A stretch of 64,000 bases of DNA, from the NCBI GenBank assembly GCA_902470065.1, contig CABRFA010000001.1:1-64000 (forward strand), given 5' to 3'. The translations under genes and the position numbers were made by a program. The stretch is from an uncultured Collinsella sp. GTDB lineage: Bacteria; Actinomycetota; Coriobacteriia; Coriobacteriales; Coriobacteriaceae. Shown here one piece after another: positions 53,026-61,372 of the stretch (position 1 is its first letter; each line of letters starts with the position of its first letter). The notes below the pieces were generated by a model. The model made no database searches, was not told the DNA's origin, and saw nothing but the letters and a program-made list of their open reading frames with translations.

Positions 53026-53817
53026 CTAGCTGCTCGCCTTCCGATACCCCGTGGCAAACGAAGGGTCGTAAAGCTTGCTGCGCTCGTACGACTCCGCTTG
53101 CGCACCGTTGTGCGCAAGCCCGCCGCGAGCTCCGAGCACGCGGCCCACCACCACGAGCGCCGTGCGGTCGATGCCCTCTCGCGCGCCCGCATCGGCGAGC
53201 GTGCCCACTGTGCAGCGCACCACGCGCTCCTCAGGCCAGGTCGCCTTGTACACGAGCGCCGCCGGCTCGTCGGAGCTGCGGCCCGCGGCCAAAAGCTCAG
53301 CGGAAAGCTCGGCGAGCATACCCGAGCTCAGGAAGATGACCATAGTCGAGCCGCTTTCCGCCATGGTGCGCATGCCCTCGCCCGCGGGCATGGGGGTACG
53401 TCCGGAAAGCCGCGTGATCACGACCGACTGGCTGATTCCCGGCAGCGTGTATTCCTGGCGAAGTGCCGCCGCGGCACCGCAAAAGCTCGACACGCCGGGC
53501 ACCACCTCGTAGTCCACGCCGCGCGCGTCGAGCGCGTCCATCTGCTCCTGGATGGCACCGTATAGGCACGGGTCGCCCGTGTGCAGGCGCACCACTTCCT
53601 CGCCCCGCGTATCCGCCGCGCACATCACGTCGAGCACTTCCTCCAAGGTCATGTGCGCGCTGTCGTAGACGACGCAGAATTCCTTGCACTCGGCGAGCAG
53701 CTCGGGGTTCACAAGGCTTCCCGCCCAAACGACCACGTCGGCCGCGCGCAGAAGGCGCGCCCCGCGCAGCGTGATAAGGTCGGCGGCGCCCGAGCCTGCG
53801 CCAACGATATGAATCAT
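53026..53817 (-). CDS. cbiF: precorrin-4/cobalt-precorrin-4 C11-methyltransferase
   Basis: SAM-dependent C-11 methylation. 263 aa from ATG 53817; the in-frame extension to 53961 lacks family similarity. MIHIVGAGSGAADLITLRGARLL, VRLHTGDPCLYGAIQEQMDAL, VVPGVSSFCGAAAALRQEYTLPGISQSVVITRLSGRTPMP are all canonical. First gene of the 17-gene minus-strand cobalamin operon; a GGGAAGGGAAGG purine tract precedes ATG. Confidence 0.96.
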   Translation of the reverse strand: MIHIVGAGSGAADLITLRGARLLRAADVVVWAGSLVNPELLAECKEFCVVYDSAHMTLEEVLDVMCAADTRGEEVVRLHTGDPCLYGAIQEQMDALDARGVDYEVVPGVSSFCGAAAALRQEYTLPGISQSVVITRLSGRTPMPAGEGMRTMAESGSTMVIFLSSGMLAELSAELLAAGRSSDEPAALVYKATWPEERVVRCTVGTLADAGAREGIDRTALVVVGRVLGARGGLAHNGAQAESYERSKLYDPSFATGYRKASS

Positions 53818-53948
53818 CCGAGCCTTCCCTTCCCGTTTCTCATCGCAACCGTTTACGCCGCCATTCGCGCAGCGGGCAAAACACGGCGCCTGCGGCGGCA
53901 GTCGGCGCAAATACGCAGGCAGGAGGCGCAATGCCGCCCGCCCTGGCT

Positions 53949-53977
53949 TTGACACGTTCACAAGTGCCCACTATCAT
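53949..53977 (+). promoter_or_regulatory. sigma-70-type promoter of the cbiK/transporter operon
   Basis: TTGACA (53949-53954), 17-base spacer, TATCAT (53972-53977). Transcription would start near 53984, right at the riboswitch. Confidence 0.75.
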
Positions 53978-53984
53978 AGTAAAA

Positions 53985-54160
53985 GTTTCGGCAACGAGCA
54001 TATGACAATCGGATAAAAGGAAATGACCGGCGCGGCGCCCGCACAGCCCGCGCTGGCTTGCGGAGGGAACCAGGTGGGAATCCTGGGCAAGGGACATTAC
54101 TGTATAGGACGCGCGGGCGAACCGCCTCGCGCCCCAAGCCAGACTGCTTCGCCTTTTCCT
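53985..54160 (+). ncRNA. cobalamin riboswitch
   Basis: Conserved core visible in order: ATAAAAGGAAATGACCGG, then GGGAACCAGGTGGGAATCC, TGGGCAAGGGACATTACTGT, and the B12-box-like AAGCCAGACTGC near 54134-54147. These match the GGGAA..GGTG.AA.TCC..GC.GCC.CACTGT..AGCCAGGA scheme of RF00174-type elements. P1 ends are approximate. It sits between a promoter and a terminator and precedes cbiK, so cobalamin should shut off this operon. Confidence 0.85.
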
Positions 54161-54216
54161 CACGGCATCGCCGTGGCGTTAGCTCCTTGTGAACCCCGAG
54201 GGGTGCGCTTTTCTTT
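54161..54216 (+). terminator. expression platform of the cobalamin riboswitch
   Basis: Two hairpins: CACGGC-ATC-GCCGTG (54161-54175) and ACCCC-GA-GGGGT (54193-54204) followed by GCGCTTTTCTTT. The second resembles a rho-independent terminator 60 bases before the cbiK start. Confidence 0.6.
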
Positions 54217-54275
54217 CGCTTGTGCCGACAAGCAGCTGTCGCCGGGGGACCGGCAAACCGAGGAAAGGAAAAACC

Positions 54276-55202
54276 ATGTCCGACCAGATGTCACGCCGCG
54301 GCTTCATGGGCGCCGCAGCAACCGGAGCCGTCGCGCTCGCCGGAGTCGCGCTCGCGGGCTGCTCCAACACCTCCGCGAGTTCCGAGAAATCGAGTGAAAA
54401 GGAGAAGGCCGTGAAGCCGGTCATCCTCGTCACGAGCTTCGGCACGAGCTACAACGACTCGCGCCACATCACCATCGGCGCCATCGAAGACGCTATCCGC
54501 GAGAAGTACTGGCAGGACTACGACATCCGCCGCGCCTTCACCGCGCAGATCATCATCGACAAGCTGAAGAAGCGCGACGGCATCACGATCGACAACATGA
54601 CCGAGGCGCTCGACCGCTGCGTGGAAGACGGCGTGAAGGAAATCGTCGTGCAGCCGACGCATCTCATGGGTGGCCTGGAATACACCGACGTGAAAGACGA
54701 GCTCGACAAGTACGCCGACAAGTTCGACAAAATCTCGCTCGGCGACCCGCTGCTCACCTCCGACGACGACTACAAGAAGGTGGCCGCAGCCATTAAGGAG
54801 AACATGGCGTCCTTCGACGACGGCAAGACGGCGCTGTGCCTCATGGGCCACGGCACCGAAGCCGATTCCAACGCCGACTATGCCAAGATGCAGGAAGTGT
54901 TTAAGAACGAGGGCTTGACGCAGTTCTTCGTCGGCACCGTCGAGGCAGAACCGACCTGCGAGGATGTTATCGCCGCCGCGAGCGCCGCAGGCTACAAGAA
55001 GGCCGTGCTCGCGCCGTTCATGGTGGTCGCGGGCGACCACGCGAACAACGACATGGCAGACGAGACCGACCCCGACAGCTGGGCTGCGAAGTTCGTGGCC
55101 GCCGGCTTCGAAGTGACGTGCCTGCTCCAGGGTCTGGGACAGAACGTCGCGGTCGACGACATCTACGTCTCGCACGTGGACGACGCCATCGCCAAGCTGT
55201 AA
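54276..55202 (+). CDS. cbiK: exported CbiK-type anaerobic cobaltochelatase (Tat lipoprotein)
   Basis: Inserts Co2+ into sirohydrochlorin (or a related tetrapyrrole). 308 aa from ATG 54276 with AGGAAAGGAA upstream. The N-terminus SRRGFMGAAATGAVALAGVALAGC combines a twin-arginine-like motif, hydrophobic core and lipobox ending at Cys ~29. The mature domain has VILVTSFGTSYNDSRHITIGAIE, VVQPTHLMGGLEY, LCLMGHGTEADSNADY and APFMVVAGDHANNDMADET, with the catalytic/metal His in MGHG and AGDHANND. CbiK is normally cytosolic; an exported form exists in Desulfovibrio. Its substrate outside the membrane is unknown. Confidence 0.9.
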   Translation: MSDQMSRRGFMGAAATGAVALAGVALAGCSNTSASSEKSSEKEKAVKPVILVTSFGTSYNDSRHITIGAIEDAIREKYWQDYDIRRAFTAQIIIDKLKKRDGITIDNMTEALDRCVEDGVKEIVVQPTHLMGGLEYTDVKDELDKYADKFDKISLGDPLLTSDDDYKKVAAAIKENMASFDDGKTALCLMGHGTEADSNADYAKMQEVFKNEGLTQFFVGTVEAEPTCEDVIAAASAAGYKKAVLAPFMVVAGDHANNDMADETDPDSWAAKFVAAGFEVTCLLQGLGQNVAVDDIYVSHVDDAIAKL

Positions 55203-55347
55203 ACTCACCGCGCACGGGGGCGCCGGTCGCGTCCCCGTGCAACGGGCATGCGCCTTCCCCGACCGACGGCGCATGCCCGTTGCATTCGCATCCCGCCCGC
55301 CCACCGCACGGCGCAGGCGGTCGAAGCGATTGAAAGGAACCCCCTCC

Positions 55348-55881
55348 ATGTTGAAGAAAACCCTCGCCTTCGCCCTGTCGGCGGCGCTTTTCGCGTTCTC
55401 GCTCGCCGGCTGCGGCGGAAATTCAATCGACAGCGCAAAGGCAAGCGATGCCGATTCCCAGGAAAAGACCGAACAGGCGGCCGATGCGCCCGAGGGCGCA
55501 AGCGCTGCCCCCATCACCGCCGACAAGGTGGCCGACGGCACCTATCCGATCACCGTAGATTCCAGCTCGAACATGTTCAGGATTGTGGACGCCCAGCTCA
55601 TCGTGGAAAACGGCTCCATGCACTGCGTGATGACGCTTTCCGGCACGGGCTACGGCAAGCTCTTCATGGGCACGGGCGACGAGGCTGCCGCCGCGAGCGA
55701 GGCCGACTTCATCCCCTATGTGGAAAACGCGGAAGGCAAGTACACCTACGACGTGCCCGTTGAAGCGCTCGACAAGGACACCGCCTGCGCCGCGTGGAGC
55801 ATTAAAAGGGAGCGGTGGTACGACCGCACGCTCGTATTCGAATCCGCCGGCGTCGATCTGCGCGCCGACGCACTGAAGTAA
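55348..55881 (+). CDS. lipoprotein with a beta-sandwich-like domain
   Basis: 177 aa from ATG 55348 with GAAAGGAA upstream. Signal peptide LAFALSAALFAFSLAGC with lipobox LAGC. The mature part DGTYPITVDSSSNMFRIVDAQL ... MTLSGTGYGKLFMGTGDEAAAA ... YTYDVPVEALDKDTACAAWS is beta-rich. It resembles extracytoplasmic ligand-binding domains seen in Coriobacterial uptake loci; no firm family name. The next gene starts 5 bases after its stop and carries a related beta domain at its N-terminus. Likely captures the transporter ligand at the surface. Confidence 0.8.
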   Translation: MLKKTLAFALSAALFAFSLAGCGGNSIDSAKASDADSQEKTEQAADAPEGASAAPITADKVADGTYPITVDSSSNMFRIVDAQLIVENGSMHCVMTLSGTGYGKLFMGTGDEAAAASEADFIPYVENAEGKYTYDVPVEALDKDTACAAWSIKRERWYDRTLVFESAGVDLRADALK

Positions 55882-55885
55882 CGCC

Positions 55886-57457
55886 ATGCGGTCGATTCTT
55901 CCCAAGGGGGAAAACAGGAAGCGCCGCAGCATCACGGCGCGCGCGATCGCCTGCGTTCTCGTCGCCCTGCTCGCGCTTCCCTTCGCGGGGTGCAGTGCGA
56001 GCCCGAACGCGACCGGTGGCACGGCGGGCTCTCAGGAATACACTGTGAGCGTCTCGCTTTCCGGTGGGTCAGGACGCGCAAGCATCGCCTCACCGACCAC
56101 AATTGTGAAGGATGGCGACACCTACACCGCGACCATCACCTGGTCGAGTTCGAACTACGACAAGATGACCGTCGACGGCGTGGACTACGCGCCCGTAAAC
56201 GACGGCGGCAACTCCACGTTCGAGATACCCGTCACGCTCGACGAGGACATCGCCGTGTCGGCCGAGACCGTCGCCATGTCGACGCCGCACACCATCGACT
56301 ACACACTCCACTTCGACTCATCCACCATGAAGGAGAAAACGGGCGACGATGCAAGCGGCGGCTCCCCTGCGGGAACGACTTCAAGCGCCGCGGCCGACTT
56401 CCACAACGCCGATTTGGGCTGCGGCTGGGAGCCGACGGGGACGCTTCAGCTTGAATACGCCAAGCACTTCACTGTCGACGAGTTCGAAGGCGGCCTGCGG
56501 CTTATCTGCATTTCGAATGGGGAGCGCTTCCTCGTGGTGCCGCAAGATGCGAAGGTACCTGATGGGTTGAGCTCCGACATCGCGGTCATAAGGCGCCCCG
56601 CCGACAAGGTGTACCTCGTGTCGTCGGCGACGATGTGCCTGGTCGACGCGCTCGATGCGAACGACAATATCATCATGTCGGGCACGAAGGCCGACGATTG
56701 CTCGGTCGCGGGCTTCAAAAGCGCGCTCGAAAGTGGGGCGATCGCCTACGGCGGCAAGTACAGCGCGCCCGACTACGAGCGAATATCGGCCGCGGGCTGC
56801 ACGCTCGCCATCGAGAACACCATGATCAACCACACGCCCGATGTGAAGGAAAAGCTGCAGAAACTCGGGCTCGTCGTGCTCACCGAACAGTCGTCGAGCG
56901 AGCCCGAAGCACTCGGGCGCGTCGAGTGGATTAAGCTTTTCGGCGTCCTGTTCGACAAGGAAGACGAGGCCGCGCACCTGTTCAACGAGCAGAAGACCCG
57001 CGTCGAGCAAACGTCGGGACTCGCGTCGTCAGGTAAAACCGTGGCGTATTTCTACATTAACTCGAACGGGGCCGCCGTCACGCGGCGGGCGGGCGACTAC
57101 GTGGCGCAGATGATCGAGCTTGCAGGCGGCAGCTATGCGCTCGATGACGCGCAGACGGCGTCGACGTCAGGTTCGTCAGTAACGCTCGAAATGGAGCGCT
57201 TCTACGCGACGGCGAAGGATGCCGACATCATCGTCTACAACGGCACCATCGACGAATCGGTTGCCACCTTGAACGACTTCGTAGGCAAAAACGCGCTATT
57301 GTCGCAGTTCAAAGCCGTGAAGAACGGCAACGTCTGGGTCACAAGCGCCGACATGTACCAGCAGATGACTTCTACCGCCGACATTATCGACGAGCTGCAC
57401 GGGGCGTTCACCGGCGATGACGCGAGCGACTTCCATTATCTGAGGAAGCTTGGCTAG
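55886..57457 (+). CDS. ABC transporter substrate-binding lipoprotein (BtuF/FepB-like) with extra N-terminal beta domain
   Basis: 523 aa. N-terminal signal with lipobox LPFAGC. Residues ~50-150 are a beta domain (VSLSGGSGRASIASPTTI ... ITWSSSNYDKMTVDGVDY ... STPHTIDYTLHFDSS). From ~170 the periplasmic-binding fold of the cobalamin/siderophore class follows: DIAVIRRPADKVYLVSSATMCLVDAL, GALAYGGKYSAPDYE-like, and VNDFVGKNALLSQFKAVKNGNVWVT near the end. The riboswitch upstream suggests cobamide, cobinamide or cobalt-tetrapyrrole as ligand. Translation probably coupled to the lipoprotein before it. Confidence 0.85.
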   Translation: MRSILPKGENRKRRSITARAIACVLVALLALPFAGCSASPNATGGTAGSQEYTVSVSLSGGSGRASIASPTTIVKDGDTYTATITWSSSNYDKMTVDGVDYAPVNDGGNSTFEIPVTLDEDIAVSAETVAMSTPHTIDYTLHFDSSTMKEKTGDDASGGSPAGTTSSAAADFHNADLGCGWEPTGTLQLEYAKHFTVDEFEGGLRLICISNGERFLVVPQDAKVPDGLSSDIAVIRRPADKVYLVSSATMCLVDALDANDNIIMSGTKADDCSVAGFKSALESGAIAYGGKYSAPDYERISAAGCTLAIENTMINHTPDVKEKLQKLGLVVLTEQSSSEPEALGRVEWIKLFGVLFDKEDEAAHLFNEQKTRVEQTSGLASSGKTVAYFYINSNGAAVTRRAGDYVAQMIELAGGSYALDDAQTASTSGSSVTLEMERFYATAKDADIIVYNGTIDESVATLNDFVGKNALLSQFKAVKNGNVWVTSADMYQQMTSTADIIDELHGAFTGDDASDFHYLRKLG

Positions 57458-57461
57458 CGTC

Positions 57462-58502
57462 ATGAGAAGCCGGCTTTCCATGACATACGACGAATCGGGG
57501 CGCGCCGCGCGGTGTCGCGTCGTGACGGCGCTGCTCGCTGTTGCCCTCATCGTGCTCGTCGGGGCCAACCTGTGCATCGGGAGCGTGCTCGTGCCCGCAG
57601 ACCACATCCCCGGCATCCTTTCGGGCGGCGCGGCCAATTCCATGGAAAGCCAAGTCATCTGGGAGATTCGCCTGCCGCGCGTGCTTTCAGCCGTGCTTCT
57701 CGGCGGGGCACTTTCGCTCTCCGGGTTCCTGCTACAGACGTTTTTCAACAACCCCATCGCCGACCCGTTCATCTTGGGCGTCTCCTCGGGCGCAAAGTTC
57801 GTCGTCGCGCTTACGATGATCGTACTTCTGGGCGCGAACCAGGCCATGTCCTCGCCAGCCATGGTGGCCGCAGCATTTCTGGGCTCGCTTATCACCATCG
57901 GCTTCGTGCTCCTCATCGCACGGCGCATAAGTTCCATGGCCATGCTCATCGTGGCGGGCGTCATGGTAGGATACATCTGCTCGGCGGCGACGAACTTCCT
58001 CATCGCCTTCGCCGACGACCAGTCCATCGTAAACCTGCACAACTGGTCTTTGGGTAGTTTCTCGGGTTCGAGCTGGGACGACGTCGCGGTCATCGCGGTC
58101 GTGGTGATCGCCGTGAGCGCATGCGTATTCGCGATATCGAAGCCCCTTTCCGCCTTCCAGCTGGGAGAAGCCTACGCGAAAAGCGTCGGCGTGAACGTCG
58201 CACGTTTCCGCGTGGTGCTCGTCCTTCTAGCGAGCATGCTCTCCGCCTGCGTGACCGCGTTCGCTGGTCCGGTGTCGTTCGTAGGCATCGCGGTTCCGCA
58301 TCTCGTGAAGTCGGCGCTGAAGTCGTCGAAGCCCATCCGCGTGATTCCTGCGTGCTTCTTGGGAGGCGCCATCTTCTGCGCGGGCTGCGATTTGATCGCG
58401 CGCACGCTGTTCTCTCCCGTCGAGCTTTCCATCAGCGCCGTCACCGCCATCTTCGGCGCGCCGGTGGTTATCGCGCTCATGTTGAAGAAGCGGGTGAGGT
58501 AG
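57462..58502 (+). CDS. ABC transporter permease (BtuC/FecCD family)
   Basis: 346 aa with about ten hydrophobic helices. IWEIRLPRVLSAVLLGGALSLSGFLLQTFFNNPIADPFILGVSSGA is the family signature; AFAGPVSFVGIAVPHLVK and LFSPVELSISAVTAIFGAPVVIALML close the protein. The start is uncertain: ATG 57462, or TTG 57450, which overlaps the upstream stop and has GAGGAAG close by. Forms the membrane channel with the next ATPase. Confidence 0.92.
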   Translation: MRSRLSMTYDESGRAARCRVVTALLAVALIVLVGANLCIGSVLVPADHIPGILSGGAANSMESQVIWEIRLPRVLSAVLLGGALSLSGFLLQTFFNNPIADPFILGVSSGAKFVVALTMIVLLGANQAMSSPAMVAAAFLGSLITIGFVLLIARRISSMAMLIVAGVMVGYICSAATNFLIAFADDQSIVNLHNWSLGSFSGSSWDDVAVIAVVVIAVSACVFAISKPLSAFQLGEAYAKSVGVNVARFRVVLVLLASMLSACVTAFAGPVSFVGIAVPHLVKSALKSSKPIRVIPACFLGGAIFCAGCDLIARTLFSPVELSISAVTAIFGAPVVIALMLKKRVR

Positions 58503-59717
58503 ATGGGGGAATTCGTGCCGCGGCCCAAAACGCTCGGAGGGGAGTCGAACCTCGAAACCCCGGTCGAAACGCAGGCTGACGGAGCGCCGCTTTTCCGCAT
58601 AAGCGACCTGTCGGCGGGCTACGACAAGAAGGTCGTAGTCGAAGGCGTCGAGCTGGAGGTTCGCGCGGGCGACGTCGTGGCGCTCATCGGGCCGAACGGC
58701 TCGGGCAAGTCGACCATCTTGAAAACCATCACACGCCATCTGGCACCGCTTGCCGGCGCGGTCGAGCTCGACGGGCGGGAGATTTCCCGATGGAAGACAG
58801 CGGAGTTCGCAAGGAACCTTGCCGTTATGCTGACAGATCGACCCCGGACCGAGCTCCTCACCTGCCGCGATATCGTAGAGGCGGGAAGGCATCCCTACAC
58901 CGGGCGAATGGGCACACTCTCGCCCGACGACCATAGTCGGGTCGACGAGGCCATGAAAACCGCACATGTGGAAGAGTTCGCCGAGCGCGACTTCATGCAG
59001 ATAAGCGACGGGCAACGCCAGCGCGTCATGCTCGCACGCGCCATCGCGCAGGATCCGCGTGTGCTCGTGCTCGACGAGCCCACGTCATATCTCGATATAC
59101 GCTACCAGATCGACCTGCTGCGAATACTTCGCCACCTTGCGAAATCGCGGAATGTTGCTGTCATCATGTCCATCCACGAACTCGAGCTCGCGCAGAAAAG
59201 CGCCGACAAGGTGATTTGCGTGAAGGACGGCCGGGTCTTCCGCGCCGGCGCACCCGAGGACATATTCACGCGCGAGACGATTGGCGAGCTCTACGGCCTT
59301 CAACATGGCACCTTCAACGAGCGCTTCGGCAGCGTGGAAATTGGGCGCCCACACGGCGATGCGCACACGTTCGTCATCGCTGGCGCAGGTACGGGGTCGG
59401 CTGTGTTTCGCCAGCTCATCCGGCAGGGCAAGGCGTTCTACGCGGGCGTTCTGCACGAAGGGGACATCGACTGCGAGCTCGCGCGCGACCTGGCGACGGA
59501 ATGCGTGGCCGAGCGCGCCTTCGAGCCGATCGGGGATAAAACCATAGCCCGCGCCAAAGAGCTCCTCGTCCACTGCGCGCGCCTTATCGTGTGCCCCGCC
59601 GCCTTCGGCACCATAAACGCCCGCAACGCAGAGCTCGTCGAGTTCGCACGCTCGCATAGTATCGAGGTCATGCGAGCGTGCAAAGGCGCATCGGAGGATT
59701 CCAATGGATACGCCTAG
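58503..59717 (+). CDS. ABC transporter ATPase (BtuD/FecE family) with C-terminal extra domain
   Basis: 404 aa. Walker A GPNGSGKSTILKTI near residue 63, signature ISDGQRQRVMLARAIAQ (SDGQ instead of SGGQ) near 161, Walker B VLVLDEPTSYLDIRYQ. The ATPase proper ends near residue 265. The remaining ~135 residues (VEIGRPHGDAHTFVIAGAGTGSAVFRQLIRQGKAFYAGVLHEGDIDCELARDLA...) form a separate alpha/beta-looking domain of unknown role, with a glycine loop GAGTGS. Such extensions occur in some FecE-like ATPases. Starts immediately after the permease stop. Confidence 0.92.
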   Translation: MGEFVPRPKTLGGESNLETPVETQADGAPLFRISDLSAGYDKKVVVEGVELEVRAGDVVALIGPNGSGKSTILKTITRHLAPLAGAVELDGREISRWKTAEFARNLAVMLTDRPRTELLTCRDIVEAGRHPYTGRMGTLSPDDHSRVDEAMKTAHVEEFAERDFMQISDGQRQRVMLARAIAQDPRVLVLDEPTSYLDIRYQIDLLRILRHLAKSRNVAVIMSIHELELAQKSADKVICVKDGRVFRAGAPEDIFTRETIGELYGLQHGTFNERFGSVEIGRPHGDAHTFVIAGAGTGSAVFRQLIRQGKAFYAGVLHEGDIDCELARDLATECVAERAFEPIGDKTIARAKELLVHCARLIVCPAAFGTINARNAELVEFARSHSIEVMRACKGASEDSNGYA

Positions 59718-59750
59718 GCGCGGCCCAAGAAATCGTCCGCATCCCCATCT

Positions 59751-59772
59751 GACACTATTTCACCGCAACTTA
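59751..59772. repeat. half copy of the palindromic repeat at the right edge of the cobalamin region
   Basis: 22 bases, starting GACACTATTTCACCGCAAC, identical to 37920-37941. No left arm is present here. It lies 34 bases after the last gene of the transporter operon and forms a direct repeat flanking 37942-59750. Confidence 0.85.
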
Positions 59773-59905
59773 GAAGGTGTCGGCGTATAACGCTTCACCC
59801 CAAATTAAATTGATTCGTTGAATAGACACATTACAAATCTTTAGACTTCGTTTAATCTACAAGTGGGTATTATCACACATTAAGCACACGTGAAAGGATA
59901 TACCC

Positions 59906-61339
59906 ATGTCGCTTACACAGTCAGCAGAGCGTGCAGCGCTTAACAAGCTCATCGATTATCTCGACGACAACCCGCAAGAAAACATCGACAAAATCATGGA
60001 CCTCGTGAACAAGCTGGTCCCCAATCGCGCATTTCCTGTACAGCGAGAGGCATTCACCAATGTCATCAAGAGCCGCGGCAATTGGTATGACCTGATCATG
60101 CGTGTGTTCAGCCTTAATCCCCAGATGCGAACCAAACTGCTTAAGACCCTCATTGTCGACGCCAACCTGCTTGCTTGGCCAGAGCAGGAAAAGAACCGCG
60201 AAAAGTACCAGTGCAACGTTCCATGGGCCATCCTGCTTGATCCCACGAGCGCCTGCAACCTGCATTGCACGGGCTGCTGGGCCGCCGAGTACGGCTACAA
60301 GCAGAATCTCTCGTTCGAAGACATCGACTCTATCGTTACACAGGGCAAAGAGCTCGGTACGCATATCTACATCTATACCGGCGGCGAGCCGCTCGTCCGC
60401 AAGCACGACCTGATCAGAATTTGCGAAAAACATCAGGACTGCGTGTTTCTCTGCTTTACCAACTCCACGCTGATCGACGAGGCCTTCTGCGACGATATGA
60501 TTCGCGTAGGTAATTTTGTCCCCGCCATCAGCGCCGAGGGCAATGAGCACACCACCGACGCCCGTCGCGGCGAGGGTACCTACGCAAAGATCGAGCACGC
60601 CATGAAACTCCTGCGCGAGCGCGACTTGCCGTTTGGTATCTCCACCTGTTGGACCAGCGCCAATACCGATACGGTTGCTACCGAGGAGAACATGGACTGG
60701 ATGATCGGCGAGGGAGCACTCTTCTGCTGGTACTTCCACTTTATGCCGGTTGGCCGCAACGCAACCCCCGAGCTCATGCCCACGCCCGAGCAGCGCGAGC
60801 ACATGTATCACTTTATCCGTGAAATGCGCGAGAAGAAGCCGCTGTTTACGCTCGACTTTCAAAACGATGGCGAGTTTGTAGGCGGATGTATCGCCGGAGG
60901 CCGCCGCTACCTGCACATCAACGCCGCCGGAGACGTGGAGCCGTGCGTGTTCATCCACTACTCAAACGCCAACATCCACGATGTGAGCTTACTCGACGCG
61001 CTGCGCTCTCCCCTCTTTATGAAGTACTACGAGAACATGCCGTTTAACGACAACTACCTCAAACCATGTCCCATGCTCGAGAATCCCGACGTGCTGCCCA
61101 AACTGGTCGCCGAGAGTGGCGCAATGAGCACCGACCTAATCGAGAAGGAGTCACCCGAGCAGCTGCGCGAAAAGACCCAGGCTGCCGCCGAGGCATGGTC
61201 ACCTGTCGCCGACCGCATCTGGAACGACTCCGACGATCCGTTATACGCCAAGCGTCACGAGGACAAGTCGCAGGGCATGGCCGATAGCGACATGCACAAG
61301 TTCGAAAAACAGGGCCGCATACTCAAAAACGGCGATTAA
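59906..61339 (+). CDS. radical SAM protein with SPASM-like C-terminus
   Basis: 477 aa, function unknown. CNLHCTGCW gives the CxxxCxxC 4Fe-4S motif near residues 118-125; YIYTGGEPLVRKHDL is the GGEP SAM-binding motif. Further cysteines in GGCIAGGRRYLHINAAGDVEPCVF and KPCPMLENP suggest an auxiliary cluster. The first ~100 residues are helical. AAAGGATAT precedes ATG. It may be an enzyme of peptide or cofactor modification; no substrate gene is adjacent. A convergent TetR regulator follows. Confidence 0.88.
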   Translation: MSLTQSAERAALNKLIDYLDDNPQENIDKIMDLVNKLVPNRAFPVQREAFTNVIKSRGNWYDLIMRVFSLNPQMRTKLLKTLIVDANLLAWPEQEKNREKYQCNVPWAILLDPTSACNLHCTGCWAAEYGYKQNLSFEDIDSIVTQGKELGTHIYIYTGGEPLVRKHDLIRICEKHQDCVFLCFTNSTLIDEAFCDDMIRVGNFVPAISAEGNEHTTDARRGEGTYAKIEHAMKLLRERDLPFGISTCWTSANTDTVATEENMDWMIGEGALFCWYFHFMPVGRNATPELMPTPEQREHMYHFIREMREKKPLFTLDFQNDGEFVGGCIAGGRRYLHINAAGDVEPCVFIHYSNANIHDVSLLDALRSPLFMKYYENMPFNDNYLKPCPMLENPDVLPKLVAESGAMSTDLIEKESPEQLREKTQAAAEAWSPVADRIWNDSDDPLYAKRHEDKSQGMADSDMHKFEKQGRILKNGD

Positions 61340-61372
61340 TGCTGCCCTACACGACAAACGCTCAGAAATGAA

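Larger units (their letters stand above)
53818..54275. other. divergent control region of the two cobalamin operons
   Basis: 458 bases between cbiF (minus) and cbiK (plus). It contains a plus-strand promoter, a cobalamin riboswitch and a terminator-like hairpin. The minus-strand leader (53818-53966) is GC-rich; no second riboswitch was recognised in it. A minus-strand TATGAT overlaps the plus-strand -10, with only a poor -35 (TGCTCG). Confidence 0.7.

Noticed and set aside
53818..53966. Second cobalamin riboswitch in the leader of the minus-strand operon
   Set aside because: Only fragments such as GCCAGGGCGGGC are similar; the conserved GGTG..TCC and ACTGT core is missing.
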